Shown here: in pieces, positions 25,911 through 38,017 of the stretch | How the letters are laid out: each line of letters opens with the position of its first letter | Numbering within the stretch: the stretch's first letter is position 1 | Assembly (NCBI GenBank): GCA_022266195.1 | Contig: WHVY01000004.1 | Coordinates: 6,775,501 to 6,839,500 of the forward strand | Length of the DNA stretch: 64,000 bases | Source of the DNA: Tetranychus cinnabarinus | Lineage: Eukaryota; Arthropoda; Arachnida; Trombidiformes; Tetranychidae | Reading direction: 5' to 3' | Program-made: the position numbers and the translations under genes | The notes under the pieces: generated by a model | Database searches by the model: none | Told to the model about the DNA's origin: nothing | The model's input: only the letters and a program-made list of their open reading frames with translations

Positions 25911-28900
25911 ATGGATATTTCGTGGAAATCATGGGTTACCCTATTAATTACCTTTGTCCTTTGGACAGTTAGCTTTAGTCAACTTGCTGTATCAACTACA
26001 ATCAAGGAATGTAAACCCTACACTCGATCATCTCCAATCCAGATAATTGGAGATGATTCAGATATTTATCTAACCAGTTTACTGGATGTCCATGAATCCT
26101 CTGACCAAGGTATTTATGGATGTGGTCAGATCAAAGAGAAATCGATAATAATTTTTGAATCAATGAGATGGTTAATATCATTGATTAATAAAGACAATGG
26201 ATATCTCAATGGATATCCTATTAAATCATCTCTTATTCCTGGTATCAAATTGGGTATGTTGTTGAGGAAAATAGCAAATTGACTCTGATTCTAATTTTGT
26301 TTTTTTTCAACCTTTCTGGTTTCTTTTACAACAGGGATGAGAGTTTATGATACCTGTAATCATGAGGAATTAGCAACCAATTATGTTACCAAAATTTATC
26401 CAGTTTTGGAGAGAGGATCAGATAATTGTTTAGACGATGCTCCGATTGATCTTAACTCGCTATCGCTCATTGATATGGTTGGTGTTTCCAAGGATCACCG
26501 GATTATGGCTTTGACTCGTCACTATCATTTACCAATTGTACTACTTAACCTTAACCTTTTCATTCCACCCGAAATGATTGCGGAAACTCTGACTCAAGCC
26601 ATTGGTGATTTAAAATGGACTCAAGTTGCCATCCTTCATTCAATCGATGAACATTCACTTCAAACATTGAAACTCTTGGGTCAAGCCTCTCTTAAAGATA
26701 ACTTTTGCCTTACAATGGTTTCTGGTTTACCCAATCCGAATCTCTTTGAAACTCATGATGATCCTCGCACTTCATCAACAAAAGACGAATCTCTAAGCTA
26801 CTTAGGAATAATTAAAACAATGGTCTCATCAATTCCTGAAAATGTACCCATTTTGATCATTGCAAATGAACCCTCAGTTAAACATTTATTTACCATTATG
26901 GCAGCCAATCTTGAAATTGTATCTCGACACCAATTTTTATTCACATCTTTACCAGATCCTCAGCTGTTGCTTCCCTTTCACAACAAATCCGTCAATTTTT
27001 TCACTCTTTCACCTTATCCAGGAACAATTGAACCTTTTGAAAATTATTGGAAATTAATTAAAAACTCGAGAATCTCTAATGAATACACTTGGCTTGATGA
27101 ATACTTGTTGAAAGTGAAAAACAAACAATCCTTGCCTTTTAATCAAAGTGAATCACCATTGGCAATGCTTTGGCGTGCCTATCAAGTCACACCAATGATC
27201 CATACATTGTTCATCTTGGTTCAAGGGCTTCGAGCTGCATGGTTCAACAAATGTAAAGGTGAACCCGGCCTGTGTCCAGCTTTAACTCAAATGTCTCGTA
27301 AAGAATTTGAAACTGTTTATTTGGGTGATTTACGGGTTGAAGATAAAACGTTTCGAGAATTGCGAGAGATTCGGTTAGGTCGATCAAAGGAGCCCATGAC
27401 TGGAGATTGGATACATTTGGCCATTACCAAGTTACACTTCAACTATCCTGTTGAAATACGTTATTCACATATGATTGCTTATGATTCGGCAACTGGTAAA
27501 CGGCAAGTTATTGATCCACATGTAATTTACCGACCCTCACCATGTCCATCATCTGGCTGTCAAGGATGCATCAAAATACGTCAATCACGCCTGGTTCCAT
27601 CAGACAATTCATCATCTTCAACCTCATCTTCTTCTTCTTCATTTTTATCACCTTCACCCCCAGCATCAACCTTAGATTCATCCGGATCAACATCTTTCAC
27701 ACGTTTTGAAATTCTTAAAGGTGATTCCGTCAATTACACATCTATTGATTCAGAATGTTATGCTCGATGTGCTTGGGAATCGGATCATTCATCTCATGCT
27801 CATCGCTTAGGATCATCCGGTTATGATGAGACAACCTCCAATTGGGATACCCGATTTGAAGCAATTAATATACCCGCAGGATGGTATTTAACTTTAGCCG
27901 TTATCTCAGCCTTAGGAGTAATCATTATAATCATGGGAGCCCTTTATTTCCGCCTTTTATTCCCAGCCACTTCGGGTACAACCATGCTTGGTTATCTTAC
28001 CCTGGTTGGAGTTATCATGTTATTCTGTGTAAATTTTGCATATCTCATTCCTTCATCATTCACTGTTTGTGTTCTCCGTCGTCTTGGAATGCCTTTTGGT
28101 TATTCAATTATCTTGGCTTCTCTACTGGTCAAGGTTCTCAATATACGTCGTTACAGTACTCTAGGTGACACTGGATCTGCCAAACAACTGCGTCTTTCCA
28201 CTCCAATGCGAGTTCTTATGGTTGCCCTATTATTACTTAGCTTGCAAATATTAATCACTGGTATCTGGTTATTCATTATCCCACCGAAACCCAATCTTGA
28301 CTTGAATACCTGTTCATGGCCAGCATCAAACAGTAACCTAATAAGAACCGAATCATTAATCTCTTTGGTCTATCTTATTATACTTACTCTAATGACACTC
28401 ATTTTTTCACTTTTCACCTGGAATAATGTTGAAAATTATCGTGAACCTCGTTGGATAGCTTCAACTTGTCTGTTGATTGCTCTCATCTGGTCAACCTGGA
28501 TTCTAGCAGCAAGTTATTCACCTCTATTTCAATCACACAGCAATTTAACCATAGTCTGTGCCAATCTTCTTTCCGCTTTGGTCATTTTAATGTGCCTCTA
28601 TGTTCGTAAGCTCAAAATATACCTTAGAGTGCCCATGAAAACAAAAACAGGAGCTTCTGGAAGAACCTCGTCACAATTAGGTCTTCATAACTCATCATTT
28701 TCTGGCTCCTATTATGGTACATTACCTAAAAACCAGAAAATGGCCATTTCTCTGTTTAATGGTGGAGCCACAAATGGTGGAAGAACGTCTGGTGCATCGG
28801 GTTACCTTCGATCTGGTTCTAGACGATCAACCCTGTCAACCTCATTCTTTATCCCATGGAGTCCAATTTTCAAGGGTCGCTTTGGTGATAATGGAACTGG

Positions 28901-29045
28901 TGATCATCATTCCGATGACGGTCAAAGCTCTTGTGCCTCAACATCGGGTTCAATTCAAGTACAAGCAGAAGATCTTTATCCAATGGATGTTTATGAAGAT
29001 GCTGATGCAGTTCAACAGTATCATTATTATTCAACTCATCAGTAA
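25911..29045 (+). CDS. class C GPCR, metabotropic glutamate receptor-like (mangetout type)
   Basis: Seven-transmembrane receptor with an extracellular Venus-flytrap domain; class C members sense amino acids or related ligands. Join 25911..26253 and 26335..29045, 1017 residues, with an 81-base intron (GTATGT...ACAG) in phase. The ATG at 25911 lies just after an acceptor-like AG at 25905 and begins a signal peptide (about residues 1-25, hydrophobic core VTLLITFVLW). Flytrap signatures follow the mGluR order: SLLDVHESSD, YGCGQI, the helix around FESMRWLISLIN, then GMRVYDTC and MVGVSKDHRIM. The 7TM block spans roughly residues 650-900, including LRRLGMPFGYSIILASLLVK for TM3 and NYREPRW before TM6. 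The link between flytrap and 7TM is Ser-rich with only a handful of cysteines (CPSSGCQGC, CYARCAW), so the usual nine-cysteine domain is missing or eroded. Assignment to the mangetout subgroup is inference; class C is firm. A truncated copy lies at 48.3-49.0 kb. Confidence 0.85.
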
Positions 29046-30069
29046 TCAATACATACTTAAAAGCAAATTATCATTTTAATCATTTCTCAAAAAAAACTAA
29101 ACCAAAAGACCAATCTAGACGTCAATTAGAGAGATTAAAGAAGAAGCAAATCAAGAGATTAAAATGTTGATCCTCTTTTCATCAGGGAAAATTAAGTCAT
29201 TCTATGCCATTATTAAATCGTAATTTTCTTGTGATGAAATTTTTTTATCCATTCAACCTGAATGGATACTAAATGGGATGACATTGTTGTTAATTTTGTA
29301 TATTTACAACTTTCCAGTTGAAATCAAAAATGATCCAAAACTCAAGTTTTTTTTATTGGTTAAGGAAATGATTTAAATTTGCTTCTTCTAGGCCATTTTC
29401 CCATTTTCATCTCAACTTCATTGTTCAATTCAAGTCATGCAATTACAAAATTTTCCCTTTCATCACCCTTCGAGTTAAATCGTTTTCCATTTCAATTTAT
29501 CACCATTTTCATTTTACGTTCAACCCTTTTTAATTTTACTCTTTATGGTCTCTTTTTGTTTCTCTGGGCTTTCGGAGTAAATTGAAAATAACAAAATAAA
29601 TCGATACAAAAGTCCGCTATTTCAGTCAATTGAACAAACCAATGTTTACTGGGAATGTTCATCAAAATGACAAAAACAAAATGTTGCAATATTAATTGTA
29701 AATGTAAAATTAAATCTAATGTCTCTGTGAATCAAACAAATTTGACTAACAGCTTGTTATTATAATAAAAATCATGCTCATAGACCTTACAACCAACAAT
29801 AAATTACAAGTCTCACGGCGCACACCCAAATAATAAATAATAAACAATAATAAATGTAATGAATTTTCTCTCTCTCTTTTTTTTCTTTCAGTCTCTCACT
29901 CTCTGTCTATTTCTTGTTTCTTTCGTATTTCATTTTATCTTCTTCCTTTATTTTGCTCGGTTCTTTTCTTTCAATTCTTGTTTTCATTCATTATCATCTT
30001 CATCATCATCCCCCTCATCAACCAGTCTTCAAATGTTTTAACATCGGTTTTACTTTAACAGTATCAAGC
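29046..30069. other. GPCR 3' UTR and AGPS 5' region
   Basis: No coding exon recognised. The right part holds two acceptor-like sites, one near 29891 and one at 30056-30060 (TTTAACAG), ten bases before the AGPS start codon, suggesting that the AGPS 5' UTR is spliced. Open frames reading through 29859-30069 are low-complexity Phe/Leu/Ser translations of pyrimidine tracts. Confidence 0.45.
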
Positions 30070-33000
30070 ATGTCTACAGCTAAAGAACGGTTAACAGCAA
30101 TTTCCGGCCATGTTAACTGTAATAGTAAATCCTATGGATCATCATCACAGACCAGTCCTGAATTAGAGTCACCACAACCTTTAATCAAGTCGCCGTCTTC
30201 CTCACCCTCTTCATTATCATCACATTCAATCGCCACTAATAACTCCATCCAGTTAGAAAAGTCGAAACCAATACCAGGAAAAGATACCAATGAAAACGGT
30301 TCATTGCCCTACAAGAGGTAAAAATTTGTTTTTCCCCTTCTTTTTACCTTACTCAAAATCTAATTGTTTTTAAACTTGATTGCAATTTAAACTCAATGCT
30401 GTTTATCAATTCGGACTACTTCAATTAATTAAATTTCCTCTGTTTCACCATTTTTATTCAATTGGCTTAGATTTCTTTTCTTACTATCTGTTTATTTTTC
30501 AATCCTCTATTCTGTAGACATAAATTACTCAAGTGGAATGGCTGGGGCTACAAGGACTCTGGATTCACAGTTGATCCAAATTGTCATGATATTACCTTTA
30601 CTGGGGATCGTTATAAAATCGGTAACAGGAAGCTTCCATTGTTCAAGAAATGGGTTGAGTCAACATTGTCTGTTGATCTTAGCAATAAATTGACAAGCCA
30701 GGTTTGTTTATTTCTCCCTCTTACCTCTTAAGTCTTGCTATTAATAGTAAAATAGACCAGATGTACTGTCGTTTTCCTATTGATTCACAATCCTATCTCA
30801 TTCGGTCATCTCGAGTATCTAATTGTGTGTTCATTTTTCCTTACCTGTGATTCATAGTGTCAACCTGATATAGAAAATATTGCCAAACCCATAATTAACG
30901 AATCTTTCATGAAAGATGTTAAATTCATTAATATAAAGACTTCTTTTGATCCGGAGGATCGTTTATTCCGTTCCCATGGACATTGTCTCCATGAAATTTT
31001 TAAACTTCGAGAAAAAGGGACCTTAGAAAGAATACCAGATCTAGTTGTTTGGCCTCGAAATCACGATGATGTTGTTAAACTGGTTCGTGTAGCCGATAAA
31101 AATGATGTTGTCATTATACCCTATGGAGGAGGAACTAGTGTCTCTGGTGCTTTGGAGTGTCCGATTAACGAGAAGAGAATGATCGTCTCTTTAGATACGT
31201 CTAAAATGAATAAGATTCTTTGGATTGATCATATTAATTTAACTGCTCATGCTGAAGCTGGAATTATTGGTCAAGATTTGGAAGCACAATTGGCAAAATA
31301 TAATTTATGTACCGGTCATGAGCCTGATTCATTTGAGTTCAGTTCTCTTGGAGGTTGGGTTGCTACTCGAGCTTCTGGTATGAAGAAAAATGTTTATGGG
31401 AACATTGAAGATTTACTTATCCATGTTAGGATGGTTTCTTCTATTGGAACTATAGAGAAAAACTGCAATGTACCAAGAATCTCATCTGGACCTGACATTC
31501 ATCACATTATATTGGGCTCAGAGGGTACTTTAGGAGTCATTACAGAAGTAACTCTTAAGGTGAGACCTTTGCCTGAATGTAAAAGGTACAATTCAATTGT
31601 GTTTCCATGTTTTGAAGATGGCTATAAATTCATGAGAGAAGTTGCCCGACAACGGCTAAAGCCTGCTTCTGTTCGTTTAATGGACAATCAACAATTTATT
31701 TTTGGTGAGTAGGTGAACCCTTCCAAGTTCAAAGTTTACATTTATTTACCTGGTTTGCTTTATTTAGTCAAGTCAAATGCTTCCAATAACCTAATATTTA
31801 TAATCCTTTCCCAATCACCTAATCCTTTTCCTCTGATGTACATTATGCCATTAATTTTCCCAGATCAATAAATTCAAAGCTTATGGAAATTGTGTCAGGC
31901 AAACACTTTTTGTTGCTTAAACCCATAATAATTAGCTAACAGTTTCCGATTAACTCTCTTCATGAGGTAGTCTGAAGCTACAATAATGCCGAGTTTCACA
32001 CAAACTTTATTATAAGGAATTTTGTAGTGCGTTTGATAATTTGTTGCGAGTCCATCTTATTACAAAAAAACTTTGCTTTTCTAAAAATTACTCTTTTTTT
32101 ACACAGGCCAAGCATTGAAACCTGAAGCAGATTCAATATGGATTTCAATGAAAAATTTTTTCAAAAAATTGTACATAACCAAACTGAAAGGCTTTCGAGT
32201 CGATGAAATGTGCGTGGCTACCATTCTAATGGAGGGTACTATCGAGGTACGTTTATGTGTTTATTTTCAATTACGAAGATGTTAACCATCAGTGTTGTTG
32301 CAATAAAAATGTAACAATTTTGTGACAACTTCAGTACATAAATATATTAATATATCATATTAAATTGGTAAATATTTTTTTATCATCCCAATTAGGAGGT
32401 TGAAACTCTGGAGAATAAATTATTAGATATATCAGCATCAAATAATGGCCTGGCTGCTGGCGAAGAAAATGGTAAAACTGGTTACATGTTAACCTTTGTT
32501 ATTGCATACATCAGGGTTTGTAAATATACTATTTCACAGTAATTTAACATGATGGAAAAATGATTGTATTTATTTCCGTTTCTCAGATCCTTGTTTTATT
32601 TAATCTTATTGAGCTTTTTGTTTTACTTTGTCCCCTTATAACTAACACAGGATATCGGCCTTGATTATGGTGTTGTTGCCGAGTCTTTTGAAACATCCGT
32701 TCCTTGGGATAGATGTCTGGATGTTTGTAACAATGTAAAAGATTGTATTACTCGTCAAGTGAAAAAGTATGGAATCAAAAAGCCCGCTTTAATTACTTGT
32801 CGTATCACTCAAACATATGATTGTGGAGCATGTGTTTATTTTTATTTTGCCTTCAACTATCTGGAAGGTGTAACTGGAGATCCTGTTGACATTTATCATG
32901 CCATTGAGAATGCAGCCCGAGATGAGATTATCGCTTGTGGTGGAAGTATTTCACATCACCATGGAGTGGGAAAGGTTCGGAAAAAGTGGCTACGTGAGAC

Positions 33001-33091
33001 AGTTTCCGATACAGGTTTAGGAGTGATGAAAGCAATCAAAAATTACGTGGATCCAAATAATGTTTTTGCCAATGGAAACCTGATGAGCTGA
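30070..33091 (+). CDS. AGPS: alkyldihydroxyacetonephosphate synthase (alkylglycerone-phosphate synthase)
   Basis: Peroxisomal FAD enzyme that swaps the acyl chain of acyl-DHAP for a fatty alcohol, making the ether bond of plasmalogens and other ether lipids. Six exons: 30070..30317, 30518..30701, 30858..31704, 32107..32246, 32396..32515, 32651..33091; all GT/AG, in phase, 659 residues, matching the human length closely. The start MSTAKERLTAISGHV was chosen because RLTAISGHV is a near-consensus PTS2 peroxisomal signal (only the last position, V, departs). A Ser-rich stretch follows, then KWNGWGYKDSGF, the FAD-binding motif PYGGGTSVSGALECP, GHEPDSFEFSSLGGWVATRA, GSEGTLGVITEVTLKVRP, and the C-terminal ESFETSVPWDR and SHHHGVGKVRK active-site segments. 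All landmarks look intact. The next gene downstream on + is a small secreted protein with no obvious link. Confidence 0.95.
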
Positions 33092-34926
33092 ATTGTGCCT
33101 CTATAAACTAATACTTTAATCTTTTGACTTTTTTTGTTTGTATTTGATAGTATGAACCATAATTTCTTAATTACACCTAGACTTGTCGTAACATTGTGAC
33201 CAAGAAAATATATAATATAAAGCGAAATTATTCATGAACTGATTGCAATTTTGAAAAATATTCAACCACAATTTATAATATCTTGAAGAAGGTGGAAAAA
33301 TATGAATCATTTTAGTAAATAGCTAAGAGCTCGTTGAAAAAGTCTGGTGCCTCAACTGTACAAAAGGAGATCTAATTTTCAAATTTGAACCCAATTTTTT
33401 AACAAGAGAAACCTTTAAATTGTAAAAATTAACTCCATTTTATTCCCCTGCAATCAACAAGGGTCAACTTTAAACTCTAACGAGAAAGCTTGCTTAAAGA
33501 AAGGTTTTTCATCTCAAGACGAATCTTATCAATTTGACAAAAGCTAAAGATTTTAATTTTTGGATTTCTTTTTTTGGCGATCGTTATTTCATCAAGAATT
33601 CATATCTTTTCGATGTATTGAATGTACATAATAAAATCTAATCTAGTCAGAGAATGATGACTGTAGATGTCAACATTCACGAAATACTGAGGCTCAAAGT
33701 TTTTAGCTTATGGCCAAAATTAAGAGAACTGGCAATGAATTGAAAAAAGTGCACAATTGTTGATGTGTACCAACTATTTTTATCGACGATAAGTTTCAGC
33801 TCTAACTCTTACGGCCACTCGAAGCCACAAGTTTAACCGAAAATCGAACTGAAATCCAATTTTTTGCAATTACTCCTTTAGCCTAAAGACTTTCATCAAG
33901 CAAATAAATTAACTAATAACAAATTAAAATTTGTACGATCACGGTTTTGTATTGATTTTGGTAATTTTTGTGTTTTTAGTGAACACCTAATAAAACAAAA
34001 TTATCGACAAATATTTCAATTTCAAACCTCAAATTTTCAAAAAACTATTAATGAAAGTATTAAGAATGACTTACCTTGATTGGGTTTCAAGCTTTCACAA
34101 AATGGTTAACCAAAGAAAAATCAGAAAATTTTACAAATAAATCAGAGATTTAATCATAACTGGTCACAATTTGTAAAGACAATGACGAAAAGTGATGAAT
34201 TATGAGACAATTTCGAGACATCGAAAGCTTTCCATTAAATGTTATTGTATTACAGGCAAGTTGAAGGTGAATATAAGCATTTATCAAATTACTTTTGTTT
34301 TAAAAAATCTGAATAAACCTTGATTAGATCGATTGGTTTACATGTAGAAATTAATAAGATGCTGTTTTTTTTGTAATCAACAGATTATACTTTCTTTTGT
34401 GTGTTTATTCAGAATATCATTTGATGATCATTTTGTTTTCAGCTACATTTGGTGATTAGGTTTACACCAAGAATCCAACTGTTTGTTGATTGTTTCTTCA
34501 AAGGCAAACGAAACGAGCAACAATATTGACCTTATTTTACCATGTAATGAGAAGACTGAACAGTAATCTGGAAAAAATTTATTCATCAAATATGTTATCC
34601 AATCGTAATGATGGCCTTGTAGGAACAAATGAGACTTGAATCTCAATGTGAAGTCAAATTATCGGATAATCCTGGATATGGTAAAACTCAGCATGATTTT
34701 AGGAATCATTTTCACTTTTTTCTATTGTTAAGCCCAATTTTTCGGTAGTTGATGACATCTTAGGCTAAACTGTTTGAAAGTAATTTTAACCGATTGTCCA
34801 TCATTCATGGTGAGTGGTCAAAGAATGGGTGAAACATGATAAATGAACAAAACAATGGGTAAAGGACAATTGGACTGGCAAGAAAATAAAGATGTTTACA
34901 AACCTTGTTTTGCTTTTCATTTTTCA
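33092..34926. other. intergenic
   Basis: Contains the AGPS 3' UTR at its left end and the promoter of the small secreted gene at its right end. The short open frame on - around 34443-34646 lacks support. No repeat or RNA gene recognised. Confidence 0.45.
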
Positions 34927-34936
34927 TATATAAAAG
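34927..34936 (+). promoter_or_regulatory. TATA box of the small secreted-protein gene
   Basis: TATATAAAAG lies about 105 bases before the start codon at 35041, a plausible distance for a TATA box plus short 5' UTR. No comparably placed TATA was seen for the housekeeping genes in the window. Confidence 0.6.
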
Positions 34937-35040
34937 GCAATTTAAACAGTCAACTCTTCATCATAATCATAATCTACTCCAAACAGTCAACATCAAAATT
35001 TATATTCAATCAATTGTTAACCAAACACTATCAATTCATC

Positions 35041-35577
35041 ATGATGTTCAAAGCTCCATTGGTAAGTGAGGTAAATCTTGTAAACATTTCCACTAACATT
35101 AATGTTTACATCAATTTCAGTTTGTTTTAGCTTTCATTCTCGCTGTTGGTTTGGTTGTTGGACAAAAAGGTGGCTTCAAATCGGATCGATGTAAGTACAT
35201 TTCATGTTTAAAATTGAATCAATTTTGATTTTTTTTTTATTTCTTTAAACATGTTTTGTGTTCAAACTTTAATTTCAATCACTTGAAGACATACAACAAC
35301 AACAATATCCATACTATTCGGGCAAAACATCACCTTACATGGTTCAATCTCCAATGAATCAATATCGATACCCTTATGCTCCACCATTAAGTCCAATTGA
35401 ACAACGAAGAGCTCAACTATTGATGAGAAATATTGGTGGTTATGATGATGATTCCAGATACTCTCAATACAGTGTTGATAATTACGGTAAGACAGTTTAT
35501 GACTGATTTGAGAAAATTCATTGAAACCTGAATTTTGATTTATTACAGAGAGTGGATCCTATCCTTATTACGGATGA
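35041..35577 (+). CDS. small secreted tyrosine-rich protein, function unknown
   Basis: Four small exons, 35041..35061, 35121..35190, 35289..35486, 35549..35577, joined through clean GT/AG introns, give 105 residues. I do not recognise the family. A signal peptide is clear: MMFKAPLFVLAFILAVGLVVG, with cleavage likely before QKGGFK. The mature part has no cysteine and is rich in Tyr, Pro, Gln and Ser, with repeated YPYY/YPY-like units (QQYPYYSG, QYRYPYAPP, SYPYYG at the C-terminus) and a central RAQLLMRNIGGYDDD segment. A TATA box precedes the gene, suggesting regulated, perhaps tissue-specific expression. Composition would suit a cuticle, silk or glandular product; a neuropeptide precursor is less likely because no amidation sites with dibasic cleavage are seen. 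Another start two codons in (MFKAPL) would change nothing important. Confidence 0.7.
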
Positions 35578-35718
35578 AATAACTGTCAATAGCTTCCTTG
35601 CTTACTATTGACTTTCAATCCATTGGATAAAACATTTGATTACGTTGATTGCTAATTCTTAATTTCATTACATTGTTTGTCTTATCTTATTATTTTGTAC
35701 CTGTGAAACATGAAAAAC

Positions 35719-35724
35719 AATAAA
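35719..35724 (+). promoter_or_regulatory. AATAAA poly(A) signal, small secreted gene
   Basis: Lies 142 bases after the stop codon at 35577. It faces the poly(A) signal of the convergent CPSF73 gene about 30 bases away. Confidence 0.65.
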
Positions 35725-35755
35725 TTTTGACACTTTCAATTTCTATACAAAATTG

Positions 35756-35761
35756 TTTATT
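35756..35761 (-). promoter_or_regulatory. AATAAA poly(A) signal, CPSF73
   Basis: TTTATT on + reads AATAAA on -, 72 bases past the CPSF73 stop codon at 35834, giving a very short 3' UTR. Confidence 0.6.
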
Positions 35762-35833
35762 ACTTTTAAATTACAAAATGAAGTATGTGTGGGAGAAATG
35801 GAGATCTAACGGTGAAAACAATTAGAGTAGTCA

Positions 35834-38017
35834 TCAGCTAATTGTTGCTGCAGCTGGGCAGCCAAATAATCTGTTAAGCATGGTCCTTACTTTATCATTT
35901 TCACATGAAATAATTTCTTTCCTGGTTAAAGAGACTTTAGTTAATGAACCATCTACCATAAATGAATAAACTTCATCGTCCGCTGCATATCTTTCTTGTC
36001 CATTACTTGACTCAGGTTGCATGTTTTCCAATGAAAACATCTCTTTGATTGCGTCCATTAGGAAATTCTGATTTGGACCTGATTTTTTATCGTCATTTTT
36101 TACTTCATCTGAGCTCTTTTTGGGTGTGGAATGTTTGACCAATAAGGCGATTAAAGCATCACAATACATGTCGTGTACTGGGCTAGCAACCCAATCTAGT
36201 GTAATTACATTTGTTTCACCATTGTGCATCAGTTTAATGTGATCAAATAATTTAATTGCTTTGGTGTTGTTTGCACTTTCGACTATTTCCCATTTGAACT
36301 GACTAAGGATCGTAGTTAATTCGAAAAAATTTCCATTAAAATGTAAACTTAAACGTTGATTAACAATACTTTTGTTGAGATCAGTATACTTGTGCAAATC
36401 GGATGGATCGAAAAGGTGATAATTGAAGTTTCTTTTAACAAGAATACCAGAAAGCTGTTTACCAGGATGAGGCTGTTCTTTCGCGATAGTACCCATAACT
36501 TTGGCAATCTTCTCCCCGCGAAAATACAGCTTGACTCCAACGGTGTTTGGTGGATTGTGCACAGCTGGTGGAGAAGGCTCGTCTTCGTAGTCACGAATCA
36601 ACGCTGATTTTAATCTTTGCATTTCTGTCGCTTCACCATGGACGAGAATAATGTGCGGAGGGCGAAGAGCACGAATGAATTCACTTGTTTGGTTGAAATC
36701 GGGATGAGCAGAGAATGAAATATATTCAATTTGACAGTTTCTTGGGATTTTTTGGCCATTCATAGTTGTTATTTCTTGTGGCTCTGAAAGAATTTGCTTT
36801 GCAAGTGTTCCTTCAACACAATAACCAGCAATAATACAGGTATTACGAGAGTCGGAACACCAAGTTTCAAATAGTTCTCTCGATAATCCACTCTGAAGCA
36901 TACCTGGAGTAGCCATAACAACACAAGGACCGACATCTTCAAAGTGGTCGATTGATTTAAGATTTGAGATGTGTTTAAAAACAAACGGATTGTTGATACC
37001 GATTTGACGACGAATTCGTTCATTCATTGCATGAATGTAGGTTTGATAAACAGCCATGCATTTTTTGGCCAACGAAGAAGCGTAGTAAATAGGTATACTC
37101 TGGAGTTCTGGATGAAGTGCCCAATATTCATCGAGAATAAGCAATAACTCTTGAGCTCGACCAAGAGCAAAAGCAGGAATCAAACATCTACCACCTCGTG
37201 TTACAGTGTCATGAACAACACTTGTAAATCGATTTTCTCTCTGTTCTCTGTTTTCATGAATATGCGTTCCATAAGTAGATTCGATGATAAGGACATCAGG
37301 ACGAACAGCAGGTATTTCAGCTGACATCAAATGTCTGTCTTCTTGACGAGAGTAATCGCCAGTATACAAAACTTTCACTCCAGCAATTTCTATCATGAAC
37401 ATAGCAGCACCTAAAACATGTCCAGCATTATAACACCAAAAACGGATTCCATTTATTTCCTTTTCTTCGTGAAAGTTAATGACATCAATTTTATCCATTG
37501 ACGCTTCTAAATCAGCTTCATTGTATAACATTTGGTCATTGGAAATATTTGATACTTTGATACAATCAGCCAGTAGCCAACGATAAATAGCTTTAGTAGC
37601 ATGAGTCATGTAGCATTTCCCTGTAACATTGAGACAAAAAGACATTTATTACACAAAATGTTCCTTGAATAATAATTTTTCGATTAAATCTGGAAACTAA
37701 CCTTTGAAAGCTTTCTTCGTTAAAAACCATGGAAGAGCTCCACAATGGTCAAGATGAAAATGTGAAATCAAGAGTAAATCAAGCTGCTCGGCTTCAATAA
37801 GATCAACGTAGGGAAGCGCATTGATTCCGTTCAAACCAGGATGTATTCCACAATCAAGAAGAATTTTTTTGTCTTTGAATTCAAGCAGCACACAGCTTCT
37901 ACCTACTTCTTGACCAGCACCTAAAGGGCGAATTGTAAGAATATCATTTTCCCCATCCGGAGTTGTTATTTCTTTAACCACAACTTCTTCAGTCCGATCA
38001 CTTCTAGATTTCTTCAT
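35834..38017 (-). CDS. CPSF3: cleavage and polyadenylation specificity factor 73 kDa subunit (mRNA 3'-end endonuclease)
   Basis: Zinc-dependent endonuclease that cuts pre-mRNA at the poly(A) site and also processes histone mRNA ends in the nucleus. Two exons, 38017..37702 and 37620..35834, with a 81-base intron in phase 1; 700 residues, close to the family's 680-odd. Visible: the metallo-beta-lactamase motif HFHLDHCGALP, further metal ligands around CYNAGHVLGAAMF and LYTGDYSRQEDRHL, the beta-CASP segment with ESTYGTHIHENR, PAFALGRAQELLLILDEYW, ATPGMLQSGLSRELFE, and FSAHPDFNQTSEFI, ILVHGEATEM. All catalytic landmarks are present. The C-terminal region, from about residue 480, is the divergent CPSF100-interacting domain. 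Start MKKSRSDRTEE is the first ATG of the frame. Upstream, on the same strand, lies TPD52. Confidence 0.97.

Noticed and set aside
29379..30069. Phe/Leu/Ser-rich open frames upstream of AGPS
   Set aside because: Translations of pyrimidine-rich intron and UTR; the AGPS frame has its natural start at 30070 with the PTS2 signal.
34843..35130. 95-codon + frame overlapping the small secreted gene
   Set aside because: Runs through the TATA box and the first intron; different from the spliced model that gives a signal peptide.
36349..37023. Open frames on both strands inside CPSF73
   Set aside because: Overlap a highly conserved coding exon in other frames.
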